Below, one piece after another: positions 11,001 through 19,606 of a DNA stretch of 64,000 bases. The number at the start of each line of letters is the position of its first letter. Position 1 is the stretch's first letter. Both the position numbers and the translations under genes were made by a program. Origin of the DNA: Rahnella bruchi (GTDB taxonomy: Bacteria; Pseudomonadota; Gammaproteobacteria; Enterobacterales; Enterobacteriaceae); NCBI RefSeq assembly GCF_003614975.1, contig NZ_QZWI01000003.1, forward strand, positions 124,001 to 188,000. The letters are read 5' to 3'. The notes beneath the pieces were generated by a model, which was given only the letters and a program-made list of their open reading frames with translations, ran no database searches and was not told where the DNA came from.

Positions 11001-14000
11001 GCGCTGGTGTTCCCGGCGCTGTCGGTTGCCGTCACGCTGATGGTGTGCTGTGCGTCCGTCAGACCCAGCAACACGCCGGAAGGCACGGTCGCCGTCCAGG
11101 TGCCGTCATTGGCGACAGTGGCCAGCACCGGCGTGCCATCGACAGTCACCAGAACGGTCTGACCCGCGCCGGTAATGCCGGTGGTACCGGTAATCAGCTG
11201 ATTACCCGCCGCTTCGGCAGCGTTAAGAATGCCATCCACAAACGGGGTATTGATGGTCGGTAATGGCAGCGCAGACAGTTCGATATCCAGACTGCCGGTA
11301 GAAGACGCCGGGTTACCGGCCACATCTTCTGCCGTCACGGTCACCTGCACAATACCGGTAGTCAGCCCGCTGAGCAGACCCGGTGGCACAATGGCCGTCC
11401 AGCCGAGCCCGTCAGGATTCACCGTACCCGAAATAGGATCCAGCAGCCCCGGAACCGTAACCTGTACAGCCGTTCCCGGTGCCAGACCAGAACTGCTTCC
11501 GTTTAAGGTGAAACCGTCAGCCGCTTCACTGATATTCAAAATACCGTCACCGGCAATCAGACCAATCGTCAGCGTTGGTAACGCATGCGAGGAGAGCGTG
11601 AAATCAGCCGACGTCGTGAGGTTATTCCCGGCAGGATCAGTCACGCTGACACCGATGGTTTTAGTACCATCAGTCGTGATGGCCTGCACATCCACGCCCG
11701 GAATGGTCAGGCTCCAGATACCCGTACCGTCTGCGGTGGTGGTGTACTCTTTTCCGTTGAGCGTGACGGTCACGGTCAGGTTTGGATCCGTGGTGCCGCT
11801 GACAGGAATACCGAGCGCCGCTTCTGCCAGATTGATGATGTCATCAACGCCGGTATCCACGGTCACCGTCAGTATCGGTGCAACAGTATCAACGGCCACA
11901 TCATGCGTTGCCGTAGCCACGTTTTGCGCCACATCATCCGCGGTAGCGGTGAAGGTGTTATTACCCGCAGGCAACGCCTGAACCTGAGCTGCCGTCATCG
12001 GGAAGCTCCAGCTGCCGTCAGCCTGCACGGTGGCGGTATACGTCGCGGTAAAGGCTTCGCCGGTGATAACTACGGTGACAGTACCGCCCACAGGAACGTG
12101 GGTGGAGGTGCCGCTGACGGTCATCCCCTGATTGTGCTCAATGATATTGATGTAATCATCGCCGGAAATGGCGTTGATGGTCAGCGTCGGCAGATCTCCC
12201 GGCTGAGCAATCACCGTGGCGTTGTGAGTGGCGGATGTCGGGTTGCCGCTCAAATCAGTACTTGTCGCCGTCACGGTAACCGGTCCATCAGACAAGGTGG
12301 CCAGATCCGCGAACGGAACGGTAGCCGTCCAGGTGCCATCCACACCCACGAGGGCGTTGTAGTCATTACCGTTAAAGGTCACGACCACCGTCTGCCCTTC
12401 TTCAAGATTCGTGGATGTCCCGGTGATAGGAATATCCGCACCTTTTTCTACCGCATTAATATAATCATCGCCTGACACAGACGTGATGGTCAGCGTTGGC
12501 AAATCAGCCGCCGCCGCATCGACGGTGAAAATATGATCGCCTGTGGTGATGTTACCCGCCGCATCGGTGATAGACGCTGACAGCGTGTAAGTGGTATCTG
12601 CCAGCGCCTGCACCACAGAACTTGGCAGCGTGAAGCTCCAGGTACCGTCCGGCTGGACGACGGCGGTGTAAGTCACATTGTTGAAGTTCAGCACCACAGA
12701 AACGGTTTGTCCGGCATCCGGAATATCTGATGTGCCGCTGATCACCACCGGCTGCAAGGTTTCGGCAGCATTAATGATGTTGTCGATTGCTACCGGATCG
12801 AAGGTCAGCACTGGCGGCGTGTAATCCACGGTGATCGCGCTGTTGGCGGTGCCCTCGTTACCCGCGCTGTCGGTGGCCGTGACCACGATGTTTTGTGGGC
12901 CTTCCGTTACCGCCTGCAAATCAGCCGCACTGATGTTAACCGTCCAGATCCCGGCCGCATCGACAGTCGCCGCATGATCCACACCGCCGATATTCACGAC
13001 CACAGTCTGACCAGCGCCCGTCACGCCGGTAGTGCCGGTGAGGGTCTGGTTGCTGCCCGCTTCCAGCTGATTAAGGAAGCTATCGCCAAATGGCGTTTCG
13101 ATGGTAGGTACCGGCGGATTCGCCGCTACCACGGTGAACGTTTCCGGAACGGTTATTGTATTGCCCGCCAGATCAGACAGCGTCGCGGTCAGCGTGTAGC
13201 TGCCGTCTGCCAGACCGGCCAGCGTGCCCGCCGGAACGTTAGTTGACCAGGAACCATCGCCCTGTACGGTCGCCTGGAAGGTCTGACCGTTAAATTGCAG
13301 CGTGACAATCCGACCGGCATCCGCCACATCGGCAGTACCCGACAGTTCGATGATGCCCGCGACTTCCTGCGAGTTAATCACGTTGTCTGTCGCCACTGGA
13401 TTGAGCGTCAGCGTTGGTGGTGTGAAATCGACATTTACTGAGCCGGTGATGGTGCCAGGGTTACCCGCGGCGTCCGTAACGTTGACCACGACTGGCGTCG
13501 GGCCTTCGGTTGCGCCAGTTAAGGTGCCCGCCGGAACGGTGACAGTCCAGGTGCCGTCGGTCGCAACGGTACCGGTCAGGGTATTGCCGCCAATCACCAC
13601 GGTCACCGTCTGGCCGTCGCCAGTCAGCCCGGTAGAACCGGTCAGAGTCTGTGCAGCTGCCGCTTCATCAGTGCCTAACTGACCATCGCCGAACGGCGGG
13701 TTCAGGGTCGGTACCGGCGGTTGGGTATAAATACCAATATCCTGCTGCGTGGTTATCGTGCCAAGGTCGGTAGAAACGGTGGTGGCAATCACATGGCTGG
13801 TGCCATCGGCCAGACTACTGAGGTCATTCGCCGGGATCGGCACAGTCCAGTTGCCTTGCGCGTCAGTCGTGGTGGTGTAGGTTTTACCCCCCAGGCTGAC
13901 TGTCACGGTCGTGCCCTGTGGAACATTGGATGTCGAACCACTGATGTTTACACCCGCCGCCGCTTCCGCCACGTTGATATTGTTGTCACCGGCGATGGTA

Positions 14001-17000
14001 TCGATAGAAATACCACCAAGCGTTGAGTTGACGGTAATCGCATCGCTGCCCTGCGCCGGGTTACCGGCCACATCAGTTACGGTGGCGTTGATCGTCGCCG
14101 GACCGTCGCCGAGTGTTTGCAAATCAACCGCCGGGACGGAAACGCTCCATGCGCCGCTGGCCTGCACGGTCGCGCTGTATTGAAGTGTGCCGATCGTGAT
14201 GAGGACGGTTTGCCCCGCTTCTACATTCGTCGTGGTGCCGCTGATGGTTTGCGCAGTCTGCTGCTCTGCACCATCCAGCGTGTTGTCGCCTGCGAACGCA
14301 GAAACAGTCAGCGTTGGCAGTAAAGCAGGATCCGCTTTTACAGTAACCGGTGCAGTCGCTGTGCCGGCATTACCGGCAGCGTCGGTGACGGTCGCCGTCA
14401 GCGTGTATGTCCCGTTCGCCACGTTAGCCAGCGCATCGGCCGGAATGTTGACCGTCCAGCCGCCACCTGCCGCGACCGTGCCGGTATAAGTGTGCCCGCC
14501 AAGCGCGATGGTGACGGTATCGCCCGCCTCACCCGCGCCCGCCGTGCCGCTGACCGGAATAATCGCCCCGGCTTCTGCGGCATTAATGGTGCCGTCGCCC
14601 GCTATCGGGGTGGTGATGGTGACAGTTGGCGCAACGGTATCAACCGATACCGGCACAGAGATGTTGCTGGTGTTGCCTGCCGCATCGGTTACCGCCACCT
14701 GCACGGCTGTCGAGCCTTGTCCGACGGCAGTCAGTACCGATGACGGCACGGACACTGAGAACGAACCATCGGCGGCGACAACAGCGGTGTAATCCTGCCC
14801 GCCAAAGGTCACGACAGCCGTCTGACCGCTGCCGGAAACGCCGGTGTTTCCGGTCAGAGTCTGGCTGACGCCCGCTTCGGCGGCATTGAGAATGCTGTCA
14901 CCAAATGGCGTATCGAGCGTGGCGTTTGGCAGATTGTGAATGATCACATTCAGCACATCGCTGCCGGTGACCGGTTGCCCGACGGCATCGGTGGCACTGA
15001 CGGTGATGGTATGTTTGCCGTCACTCAATGTGGCGAGATCTGCCGCCGAGACCTGCGCGCCCCAGCCGCCACCCACGCCGACAGTTGCGGTGTAGGTTTT
15101 GCCATTGAGCGTTATTGTCACCACGCCGTTGACCGGCACGTTGACTGAAGTACCGCTGATGGTCACACCCGCCGCCGCTTCCTGGGCATTGAGCTGGTTA
15201 TCGCCGGTAACCGGATTTACAGACAGGCCGCTTTGCGTGCTATCCACGGTGAACGATTCGCTGCCGGTGGCCTGATTTCCGGCCTTATCCAGTACCGCGA
15301 CGTCAATTTGTAATGAGCCGTTGGTCAGTGCGCCGAGCGCTGAAGACGGAATGCTGACGCTCCAGCTGCCATCGGCCTGCACGGTCGCGTTGTAGACCAC
15401 GCTGTTAAGGGTAATGTTAACAATCTGTCCGGCTTCGACATGCGTCGTGGTCCCGCTGATGGTCTGAGCCGTTTGCTGCTCTGCGCCATCAAGAATATTG
15501 TCGCCCGCAAAGGCGTTCAGGGTGATGGTCGGCGCTGAAGCCGGATCGGCTGCCAGCTGAACATTAGAAGTGATAGTGGTGCTGTTACCCGCGGCATCCG
15601 CGAGTTGTACGGTCACCGGATATTGTCCGTCCGCCGCGCCCGCCAGAGCGCCTGCCGGAATAGTCACCGTCCACTGCCCGTTAGCCGCCACGATGCCGGT
15701 GTAAGGCTGGCCATTTACCGTAACAGTCACGGTATTACCGGCTTCAGAAATCGAAGCAGTACCCGTCACGGCAATATCAGCCGCCGCTTCGGCGCTGTTG
15801 ACGTAACCGTCACCGGAAACCGGATTGACGGTCAGGGTTGGCGCAGTTAAATCGACCGTGACGGTACCGCTGAGCGTTGCGGAATTCCCTGCACTGTCGG
15901 TCACATTCACCACAATCGCATTATTGCCTGCCGGTAAGGCCTGCAAATCAGCAGGAGGCAGACTGACCGACCAGACACCGGCGCCATCCACCGTAGCGTT
16001 ATAGGTATGCCCACCAAGGGTGACGGTGACAATCTGGCCGTCACCGGGTTTGCCGGTGGTGCCGCTCAGCGTTTCCGCCGTCGCTGCTTCGACAATATTC
16101 AGATAACCGTCGCCAAACGGCGTGTTAATAGTTGGCACTGGAGCCTGATTATCCAGGCCGACAGAAATGCTGTTATTCAGCGTGGTACCGTCCAGCGCCT
16201 GCACGCTGGCGGAAAGCGGCAGACCAGCCGGATCAGCACCCAGAGATTGCAAATCTGCTGATGACAACGCCAGAGACCATTTGCCGTCTGGCTGAACCAG
16301 CGCCAGGCGGATCAGAGAACCGAAAGTCACCGTCACCAGCGCAAACGGCGCGACGCCCAGCGTGGTCCCGGTGATCAAAATACCATCATTGGTTTCAGTG
16401 ACGTTGATGACGTTATCGCCGGTCACCGGATCAATGGCGATGCCTTCCTGTGCGGCATCTACGGTGAAATTATCTGTGCCCGGTGCGGCATCGTTACCGG
16501 CTTTATCAGAAACAGTCGCGGTAATGGTTTGAGGGCCGTCGCCGAGCACGATCATATCTGCCGCCGGAACAATCACGCTCCAGTTTCCGCTGGCACCGAC
16601 GGTCGCCGTATAGGTGTGGCCGTTCAGGGTAATAGTGACAATTTGCCCCGTTTCAACGCGCGTGGTGGTCCCGCTTAAGGTTTGCGCAGTCTGGCGCTCG
16701 GCGCCATCGACTACATTATCCGACGCGAACGTATTCACGCTGATCAGCGGCGGAAGGGCCGGATCAGAAGCAACGTGAATAGTGCTGGTATTGGTGGTGG
16801 CGTTCCCTGCGGCATCCGTCAGCGTCGCAGTGACCGTCACATCCTGACTGAGATTACTCAGCGAACCGGCCGGAATGTTCACACTCCAGGTGCCATCCGG
16901 CTGAACAATCGCGCCCGTATAATCCACGCCGTTAATGGTGACGACAACCGGACGACCGGCTTCAGACACCGACGCCGTACCGGTCAGGGTCATTTCAGCG

Positions 17001-18919
17001 GAGGCTTCCGCCACGCTGATGTAACCGTCGCCTTCCAGCGGATTGACCGTCAGGGTTGGTGCGACCGTATCCACGCTCACCGGCGTGGTGATGGTGTTGT
17101 GGTTGCCCGCCGGATCCGTCACGGTGACCACGATATTATTGCTGCCCTGCGGCAGGGTGCCGAGCACCGATGGCGGAACAGTAACGGTAAACGTGCCGTC
17201 AGTCCCGACTGTGCCGGTAATTTGCTGGCCGCCAATGGTGACGGTTACGGTCTGGCCGTCACCCGTCAGACCGGTGTGCCCGGTCAGCGTCTGGCTGGTA
17301 GCAGACTCGCTGGCATCCAGCGTATTGTCGCCACCGAATGCCGGATCCAGAGTCGGCGGAACACCATGAATGGCGACATTCAGATCGGTGCTCTGGCTGA
17401 TGGTATTACCCTGCGAATCGACCATGCTGACGGTCACGGTCGTCGAACCGTCGGCCAGCGTCTGTAAATCAGCCGGGGAAATACTCAGGCTCCAGCCACC
17501 ACCTGCGGTAGTGGTGGTTTGATACACCGTGCTGCCTACCGTGACGGTAATTTGTGTACCGACCGGCACATTGGACGTCGTGCCGGTGATCACCAGCGCG
17601 CTTTGTGCTTCGCTGGCATTGAGCTGCCCGTCACCGGAAATCGGGTTAACGGTCAGCACACCTGCGCTGTCATTGATGACAAAACTTTCCGGCGTGGAAG
17701 TCGAGTTACCCGCCGCATCGATCAGGGAAGCCGTCAGTGTGTAATTCCCTTCCGCCAGGGCAGAAACGACATCCGCCGGAATGGTCACAGACCAGACGCC
17801 ATCCGCGCCGACGGTCGCGCTGTAATGCACACCGTTGAGCACCACATCCACAGAACGGCCCGCTTCAGAAACGGATGCGGTACCTGTGAGGGTCAGAGGT
17901 TGCTGATGTTCGCTGGCATCCAGCACGTTGTCGCCATCGATGGGGTCAACGGTCAGCGTTGGCGGCGTGGTATCTACCACCACAGTGACGCTTTTAGTCA
18001 CGGTTTCGCCAGAGGTATTGGTCAGGGTCACGGAAATGACATACGTTCCATCCGCCAGCGTTTGCAGTTCACCGGCAGACAGCGGAACGTTCCAGTTCCC
18101 GTTGCCGTCGATGGTGGTGGTGAAAGTTTTTCCGTTGATGGTCAGCACGATGGTGCTGCCTGCGGCGGCGTTGGTCGATGTACCGCTGAAGGTTTGTGTG
18201 CTTTGCACAGCAGCCTGGTTAACGGTGTTTTCATTAGCGAACGCCGCCAGCGTCAGGGTTGGAGCACCACCGGTATTGCCACCGCCGGTATTGCCGCCAC
18301 CATTATCCCCGCCACCGGTATTGCCACCTCCGGTGTTTCCGCCACCTGTATTGCCACCACCGGTATTGCCACCTCCGGTATTGCCGCCACCCGTGTTTCC
18401 ACCGCCGTCGCTGCCGCCGTTGTTACTGCTGCTGCCACCACCGCCACCACCACCACCGCCACCTGCGGCAATGGCAATACCGGCACCGAGAGCAAGCACG
18501 CCCAGCACGGCACCTAAAACAGCGGGATCAAAGTTTGAGGAGTCGATGACCAGAGCACCGACGTCAGGAATGGTTTCATAAGCAGGAACAACCGGTACGG
18601 CACCTGCCGTTGCGCCGGTGTCGACAAACGCGGCATGTTCGATCGGGTGTACGCCGTCGTCAAAAATAAGTTCGCTATGGTGCCCTTTGCCGTCGGTGTC
18701 GAAGAAGCTGTGGTAGCGGACAGTGCGGCCATCTTTCATGTGGATGACCAGATCGTTGCCGACACGTTCATAACTGGTCACGGCGTCACGCGTCGCGTGG
18801 ACACGTACGATACTGATTTGATTGAGGGTGACGTCCTGGCTGGCGTTTGAGACCTGAGAAACTACTGCACCATTTGTACGAGAAAGAATATCAATAACAA
18901 CGCTACCGTTCTGAGCCAT
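5030..18919 (-). CDS. bapA: Giant BapA-like biofilm adhesin with about 41 Ig-like repeats
   Basis: Secreted surface adhesin of 4629 aa, expected to mediate cell-cell and cell-surface attachment in biofilms. The N-terminus (residues 1-120) resembles the BapA prefix domain. It is followed by a hydrophobic Ala/Leu/Gly stretch (about 133-152), a run of ten Gly and a (GGGNT)n linker to about residue 216. I count 41 Ig-like domains of about 100 residues (about 217-4395). Each has a GDxxLNxxEA start, a GQTVTVTxxGxTYTATV middle, a WSVxVPxxxLxxL segment and a VTDAAGN end. A Thr/Ser/Asp/His-rich linker and a C-terminal type I secretion region follow, with one RTX-like GGAGDDTI motif and a hydrophobic end. 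There is no cleaved Sec signal. The ATG is preceded by AGGGG at good spacing. The three secretion genes lie downstream on the same strand, as in Salmonella bapABCD. The repeat DNA may be hard to assemble. Confidence 0.93.
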   Translation of the reverse strand: MAQNGSVVIDILSRTNGAVVSQVSNASQDVTLNQISIVRVHATRDAVTSYERVGNDLVIHMKDGRTVRYHSFFDTDGKGHHSELIFDDGVHPIEHAAFVDTGATAGAVPVVPAYETIPDVGALVIDSSNFDPAVLGAVLGVLALGAGIAIAAGGGGGGGGGGSSSNNGGSDGGGNTGGGNTGGGNTGGGNTGGGNTGGGNTGGGDNGGGNTGGGNTGGAPTLTLAAFANENTVNQAAVQSTQTFSGTSTNAAAGSTIVLTINGKTFTTTIDGNGNWNVPLSAGELQTLADGTYVISVTLTNTSGETVTKSVTVVVDTTPPTLTVDPIDGDNVLDASEHQQPLTLTGTASVSEAGRSVDVVLNGVHYSATVGADGVWSVTIPADVVSALAEGNYTLTASLIDAAGNSTSTPESFVINDSAGVLTVNPISGDGQLNASEAQSALVITGTTSNVPVGTQITVTVGSTVYQTTTTAGGGWSLSISPADLQTLADGSTTVTVSMVDSQGNTISQSTDLNVAIHGVPPTLDPAFGGDNTLDASESATSQTLTGHTGLTGDGQTVTVTIGGQQITGTVGTDGTFTVTVPPSVLGTLPQGSNNIVVTVTDPAGNHNTITTPVSVDTVAPTLTVNPLEGDGYISVAEASAEMTLTGTASVSEAGRPVVVTINGVDYTGAIVQPDGTWSVNIPAGSLSNLSQDVTVTATLTDAAGNATTNTSTIHVASDPALPPLISVNTFASDNVVDGAERQTAQTLSGTTTRVETGQIVTITLNGHTYTATVGASGNWSVIVPAADMIVLGDGPQTITATVSDKAGNDAAPGTDNFTVDAAQEGIAIDPVTGDNVINVTETNDGILITGTTLGVAPFALVTVTFGSLIRLALVQPDGKWSLALSSADLQSLGADPAGLPLSASVQALDGTTLNNSISVGLDNQAPVPTINTPFGDGYLNIVEAATAETLSGTTGKPGDGQIVTVTLGGHTYNATVDGAGVWSVSLPPADLQALPAGNNAIVVNVTDSAGNSATLSGTVTVDLTAPTLTVNPVSGDGYVNSAEAAADIAVTGTASISEAGNTVTVTVNGQPYTGIVAANGQWTVTIPAGALAGAADGQYPVTVQLADAAGNSTTITSNVQLAADPASAPTITLNAFAGDNILDGAEQQTAQTISGTTTHVEAGQIVNITLNSVVYNATVQADGSWSVSIPSSALGALTNGSLQIDVAVLDKAGNQATGSESFTVDSTQSGLSVNPVTGDNQLNAQEAAAGVTISGTSVNVPVNGVVTITLNGKTYTATVGVGGGWGAQVSAADLATLSDGKHTITVSATDAVGQPVTGSDVLNVIIHNLPNATLDTPFGDSILNAAEAGVSQTLTGNTGVSGSGQTAVVTFGGQDYTAVVAADGSFSVSVPSSVLTAVGQGSTAVQVAVTDAAGNTSNISVPVSVDTVAPTVTITTPIAGDGTINAAEAGAIIPVSGTAGAGEAGDTVTIALGGHTYTGTVAAGGGWTVNIPADALANVANGTYTLTATVTDAAGNAGTATAPVTVKADPALLPTLTVSAFAGDNTLDGAEQQTAQTISGTTTNVEAGQTVLITIGTLQYSATVQASGAWSVSVPAVDLQTLGDGPATINATVTDVAGNPAQGSDAITVNSTLGGISIDTIAGDNNINVAEAAAGVNISGSTSNVPQGTTVTVSLGGKTYTTTTDAQGNWTVPIPANDLSSLADGTSHVIATTVSTDLGTITTQQDIGIYTQPPVPTLNPPFGDGQLGTDEAAAAQTLTGSTGLTGDGQTVTVVIGGNTLTGTVATDGTWTVTVPAGTLTGATEGPTPVVVNVTDAAGNPGTITGSVNVDFTPPTLTLNPVATDNVINSQEVAGIIELSGTADVADAGRIVTLQFNGQTFQATVQGDGSWSTNVPAGTLAGLADGSYTLTATLSDLAGNTITVPETFTVVAANPPVPTIETPFGDSFLNQLEAGSNQTLTGTTGVTGAGQTVVVNIGGVDHAATVDAAGIWTVNISAADLQAVTEGPQNIVVTATDSAGNEGTANSAITVDYTPPVLTFDPVAIDNIINAAETLQPVVISGTSDIPDAGQTVSVVLNFNNVTYTAVVQPDGTWSFTLPSSVVQALADTTYTLSASITDAAGNITTGDHIFTVDAAAADLPTLTITSVSGDDYINAVEKGADIPITGTSTNLEEGQTVVVTFNGNDYNALVGVDGTWTATVPFADLATLSDGPVTVTATSTDLSGNPTSATHNATVIAQPGDLPTLTINAISGDDYINIIEHNQGMTVSGTSTHVPVGGTVTVVITGEAFTATYTATVQADGSWSFPMTAAQVQALPAGNNTFTATADDVAQNVATATHDVAVDTVAPILTVTVDTGVDDIINLAEAALGIPVSGTTDPNLTVTVTLNGKEYTTTADGTGIWSLTIPGVDVQAITTDGTKTIGVSVTDPAGNNLTTSADFTLSSHALPTLTIGLIAGDGILNISEAADGFTLNGSSSGLAPGTAVQVTVPGLLDPISGTVNPDGLGWTAIVPPGLLSGLTTGIVQVTVTAEDVAGNPASSTGSLDIELSALPLPTINTPFVDGILNAAEAAGNQLITGTTGITGAGQTVLVTVDGTPVLATVANDGTWTATVPSGVLLGLTDAQHTISVTATDSAGNTSAPGTLDFTALTHVLPVAGINVPFVDGTLNFDEASDPAGQTITGTTGITSPGQTVTVVINGNAVPVIVDSAAGTWSVSLTSPELLALQDGTWPVVVTVTDSAGNSSVLPASVDVQIHSLPQPTIDLPFGDGTLNIAESAAIGGQTLTGTTGETGAGQTVSVAIAGMTDSPFTAIVDPVTGNWSLNLTPVQLASLGPLTASHDITVTATDAIGNHNDTTISFTSHLSGPVPVINEPFLDGSLNIVEAAGVNVITGNTGITGDNQNVKLTIDVGGTTYTATVDPTTGDWAVSLPAGVLNSLGSGTHDINVTVTDAAGNSTPATLPFTSYLTVPDVTINTPFGDGYLSAAEAATAQTITGTTGLTGAGQTVVVTLGGLTIPGVTVDANGNWTAPLSTSEISDLPQGPQQITVTVTDGGGNTGSAATDVGIAVTLLPAVAVTSFAGAGFDLTYAESQNPQTITGSTVNVQAGQQVTVSVGGISHQATVLGDGTWRATFTPAELATLDSTDTITATVNDLAGNTANLLAPQGITVNLTPPVTPTLSIDPVTGDNIINVADGSPATITISGKTINVPDGTQVFINVGVVPHTATVAGNIWSVDVAASEFVNGSQTVVSANTLLPVITSATQNVLVDTTSPTVTINDFTADNTINNLESKSAQTISGTVADNNNNDVGSVVTVTLNGKTYTTTVLTGGVWSVSVPAADLQALPQTATGGVNVITATVTDAAGNTGSATPHTVNVDTAAPLLALDVVAGNNVINLAESLLNVLVGGTSSGADGQTVNVTLGGASIGTALIQPGGAWSLNLTPAQLLLLNDGTLTLAATVTDQAGNTTSVSTGLDIFFNKLLALNVTSGLGLTDGFLNLAESQVAQTISGTAIGAGVGSVVSTVINGTPLSAIVGANGVWSLNIPAALLGALGDGQQVLNLNLTDAAGNVTASVLNLDVIKSLPVLGNLDPIFGGNGLLNAAESLLAQTIGGVATAVDGTQVTVTLGGKTYNTTVTAGTWNIQIQPGDLGALLDGNLNLGITLTDPAGNTSSTNIPVGIAIHNLPQVVLNTVFGDGVLNIADLLVNQTISGTVSNVAAGTAIAVQVGTQTINGVVDATGHFLVTVPPSVLGLLSGTTAAVSVTVADAAGNVGSAVANAVLDLVKPVINLTSVLGDGLLSAADALTTQVIGGTVGGVAAGTQVQVSLGGKTFLGATDGTGAFSITLQPGDLKSLGDGTFPVVVSVTDAGGNTSTSSSTLTSIINAVPKIVLDPVFGADGILNAAEALLTQTISGTVTNGHVGETVNINVGGGLINLTAAVGSDGKFSASLTPLQLAGLLDGNLTIVTTVTDAVGNTASNTVGLNVGIHNLPSIILNPVFGDGVLNVVDLLTGQTISGIATNVAQGTQVQISLNGKNYLANVGVGGVFSVTVPVIDLGAILNGTQSVVASLVDGSGNTASVSNLLNVVSQSLPTITINPLFGDGLLNAADALLTQTISGTTTNAQGSTVTLNVGGNTLTALVKADGTFSVAVPQLTLSSLLDGALNVGASITNAAGHSTSGSATATVGIHVLPTLSLGSLFGGDGYLNAAEAGANTNITGTSNLLNGTVSVSIGGVTHTGTITNGAWSVPFTSAELKGLADGSTQVSVSVADLVGNTAIISNPLSVLTHALPLVALNPLLGLTLGVVGGILGGQGLTLSGTSRNIAQGGQVSVTLLGNTLAGTVQGDGSWTVKLTSALLSSYGLVGLLNALLGAIVELKAVDAAGNGFDAHVGLTVGSTLPAEPAMLMATSQAVDDTHTLAAVHTTDTSTTTDTSVTHAASTLTDPLVTADTSASTTTTHDTTTADTTAHADTAFSIGGVTLDLTATDGVAIGGAGDDTISVHTLDFSQIDGGTGVDTLLLAGTNQHLDLTVLGLKVEHIDIFDLGTSGTNSISLNLHEALNVKDTPTDEVIIKGGEGSLVNLQMGTDGAWNETGQRTVDGLTFDVYHNASMDASNTLGDVLVQHGLHVQQS
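13715..17353 (-). repeat. Three copies of a four-domain super-repeat inside the adhesin gene
   Basis: Within the adhesin, Ig-like domains recur in a fixed order of four subtypes. A: PFGD...TGxTGxGQTV. B: TLTVNP..GDG with GTASxSEAG. C: AFAGDN.LDGAEQQTAQT with GTTTxVEAGQ. D: GDN.INV.EA with SGT..NVP. The A domains begin at 17353, 16138, 14926 and 13714 (residues 523, 928, 1332, 1736), giving periods of 405, 404 and 404 residues. Incomplete units flank the block: domains 2-3 look like B then D without C, and domains 16-17 like A then B. This indicates growth by duplication of about 1.21-kb units. Confidence 0.8.
18268..18408 (-). repeat. 15-bp tandem repeat encoding a GGGNT linker
   Basis: Nine consecutive pentapeptides (eight GGGNT and one GGGDN) are encoded by imperfect 15-bp units, following a ten-Gly run. 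The third codon positions vary between units (for example accgccggtattgcc versus acctccggtgtttcc). The array joins the adhesin N-terminal domain to the first Ig-like repeat, and its length is likely to vary between strains by slippage or recombination. Confidence 0.85.
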
Positions 18920-19606
18920 GTTGTACCCCTGTTACACCAGTTGTTGCCCACACACGCTAAACACCGCTCACCTTTTTCAGGCAAAAGCGGCGTGGCGTGA
19001 TGTGAAGACCATTAAGAAAAAATGGGTATACTTCCAACTGGTGTCAGGGAATGCCATAGACTACAAATTGAACAAATAAAAGCGTCATTAATGCATAAAG
19101 ATATTTTTTTATAACTTCGGTGATTCATCGTTTCGGTAGTTTTTTGTCCGAAACTCCATAAGTTATATGCATGATTTGAGATAAGTGCCATAAAAAAACA
19201 TAATCATCATGACAAGAAAGTTTCATTAAAGAATCACGAAACATTAGTTTGACGAGTGTTAAATCGTCATCTAGCTTACTGAGAATTAAAACAAATCCAT
19301 AAAAAACAACATCTTCTTAACTTTTATGCAAAGAATGAGCGAGATCATTATTAATAAAATCAAGCATTAGCCATCGCAATCACCCATCAAAATGATTTAT
19401 CAATTGTGTGATCGCGTTTTAGATTATTTATCGCTAATGTATTCCGCTGAATAATAATTAAGACTATGTGCAATCACAGTAACTTATGCTTTCTGATAAA
19501 GTGTCCGGTCAGTCAGACAGGTGGAAACTGAGTCAGTCTTGTTTGTATCGAAAAGACACATCGAATAGACAAATCAAAAAGGGTTACCGAAAAGGAATTT
19601 CCAAAG
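18920..19606. promoter_or_regulatory. 687-bp AT-rich divergent control region between the adhesin gene and the MFS gene
   Basis: There is no credible coding frame here. The DNA is clearly more AT-rich than the flanking genes and should hold promoters for both divergent genes. The adhesin start has a good ribosome site (AGGGG just upstream of ATG, minus strand). A weak minus-strand promoter candidate is TTGGAA, 17 bp, TAATGG (about 19000-19040). A 10-bp inverted repeat (ACACCAGTTG at 18934-18943, CAACTGGTGT at 19035-19044) brackets that region. On the plus strand, AAGGAAT precedes the MFS start at 19607. Such a long AT-rich leader is typical of H-NS-silenced, multiply regulated biofilm genes; that link is inference. 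Confidence 0.6.

Noticed and set aside
18920-19606. ompC/micF or another small RNA gene upstream of rcsD
   Set aside because: No ompC remnant, no convincing promoter-hairpin-T-tract arrangement, and the space is taken by the MFS gene and adhesin leader.
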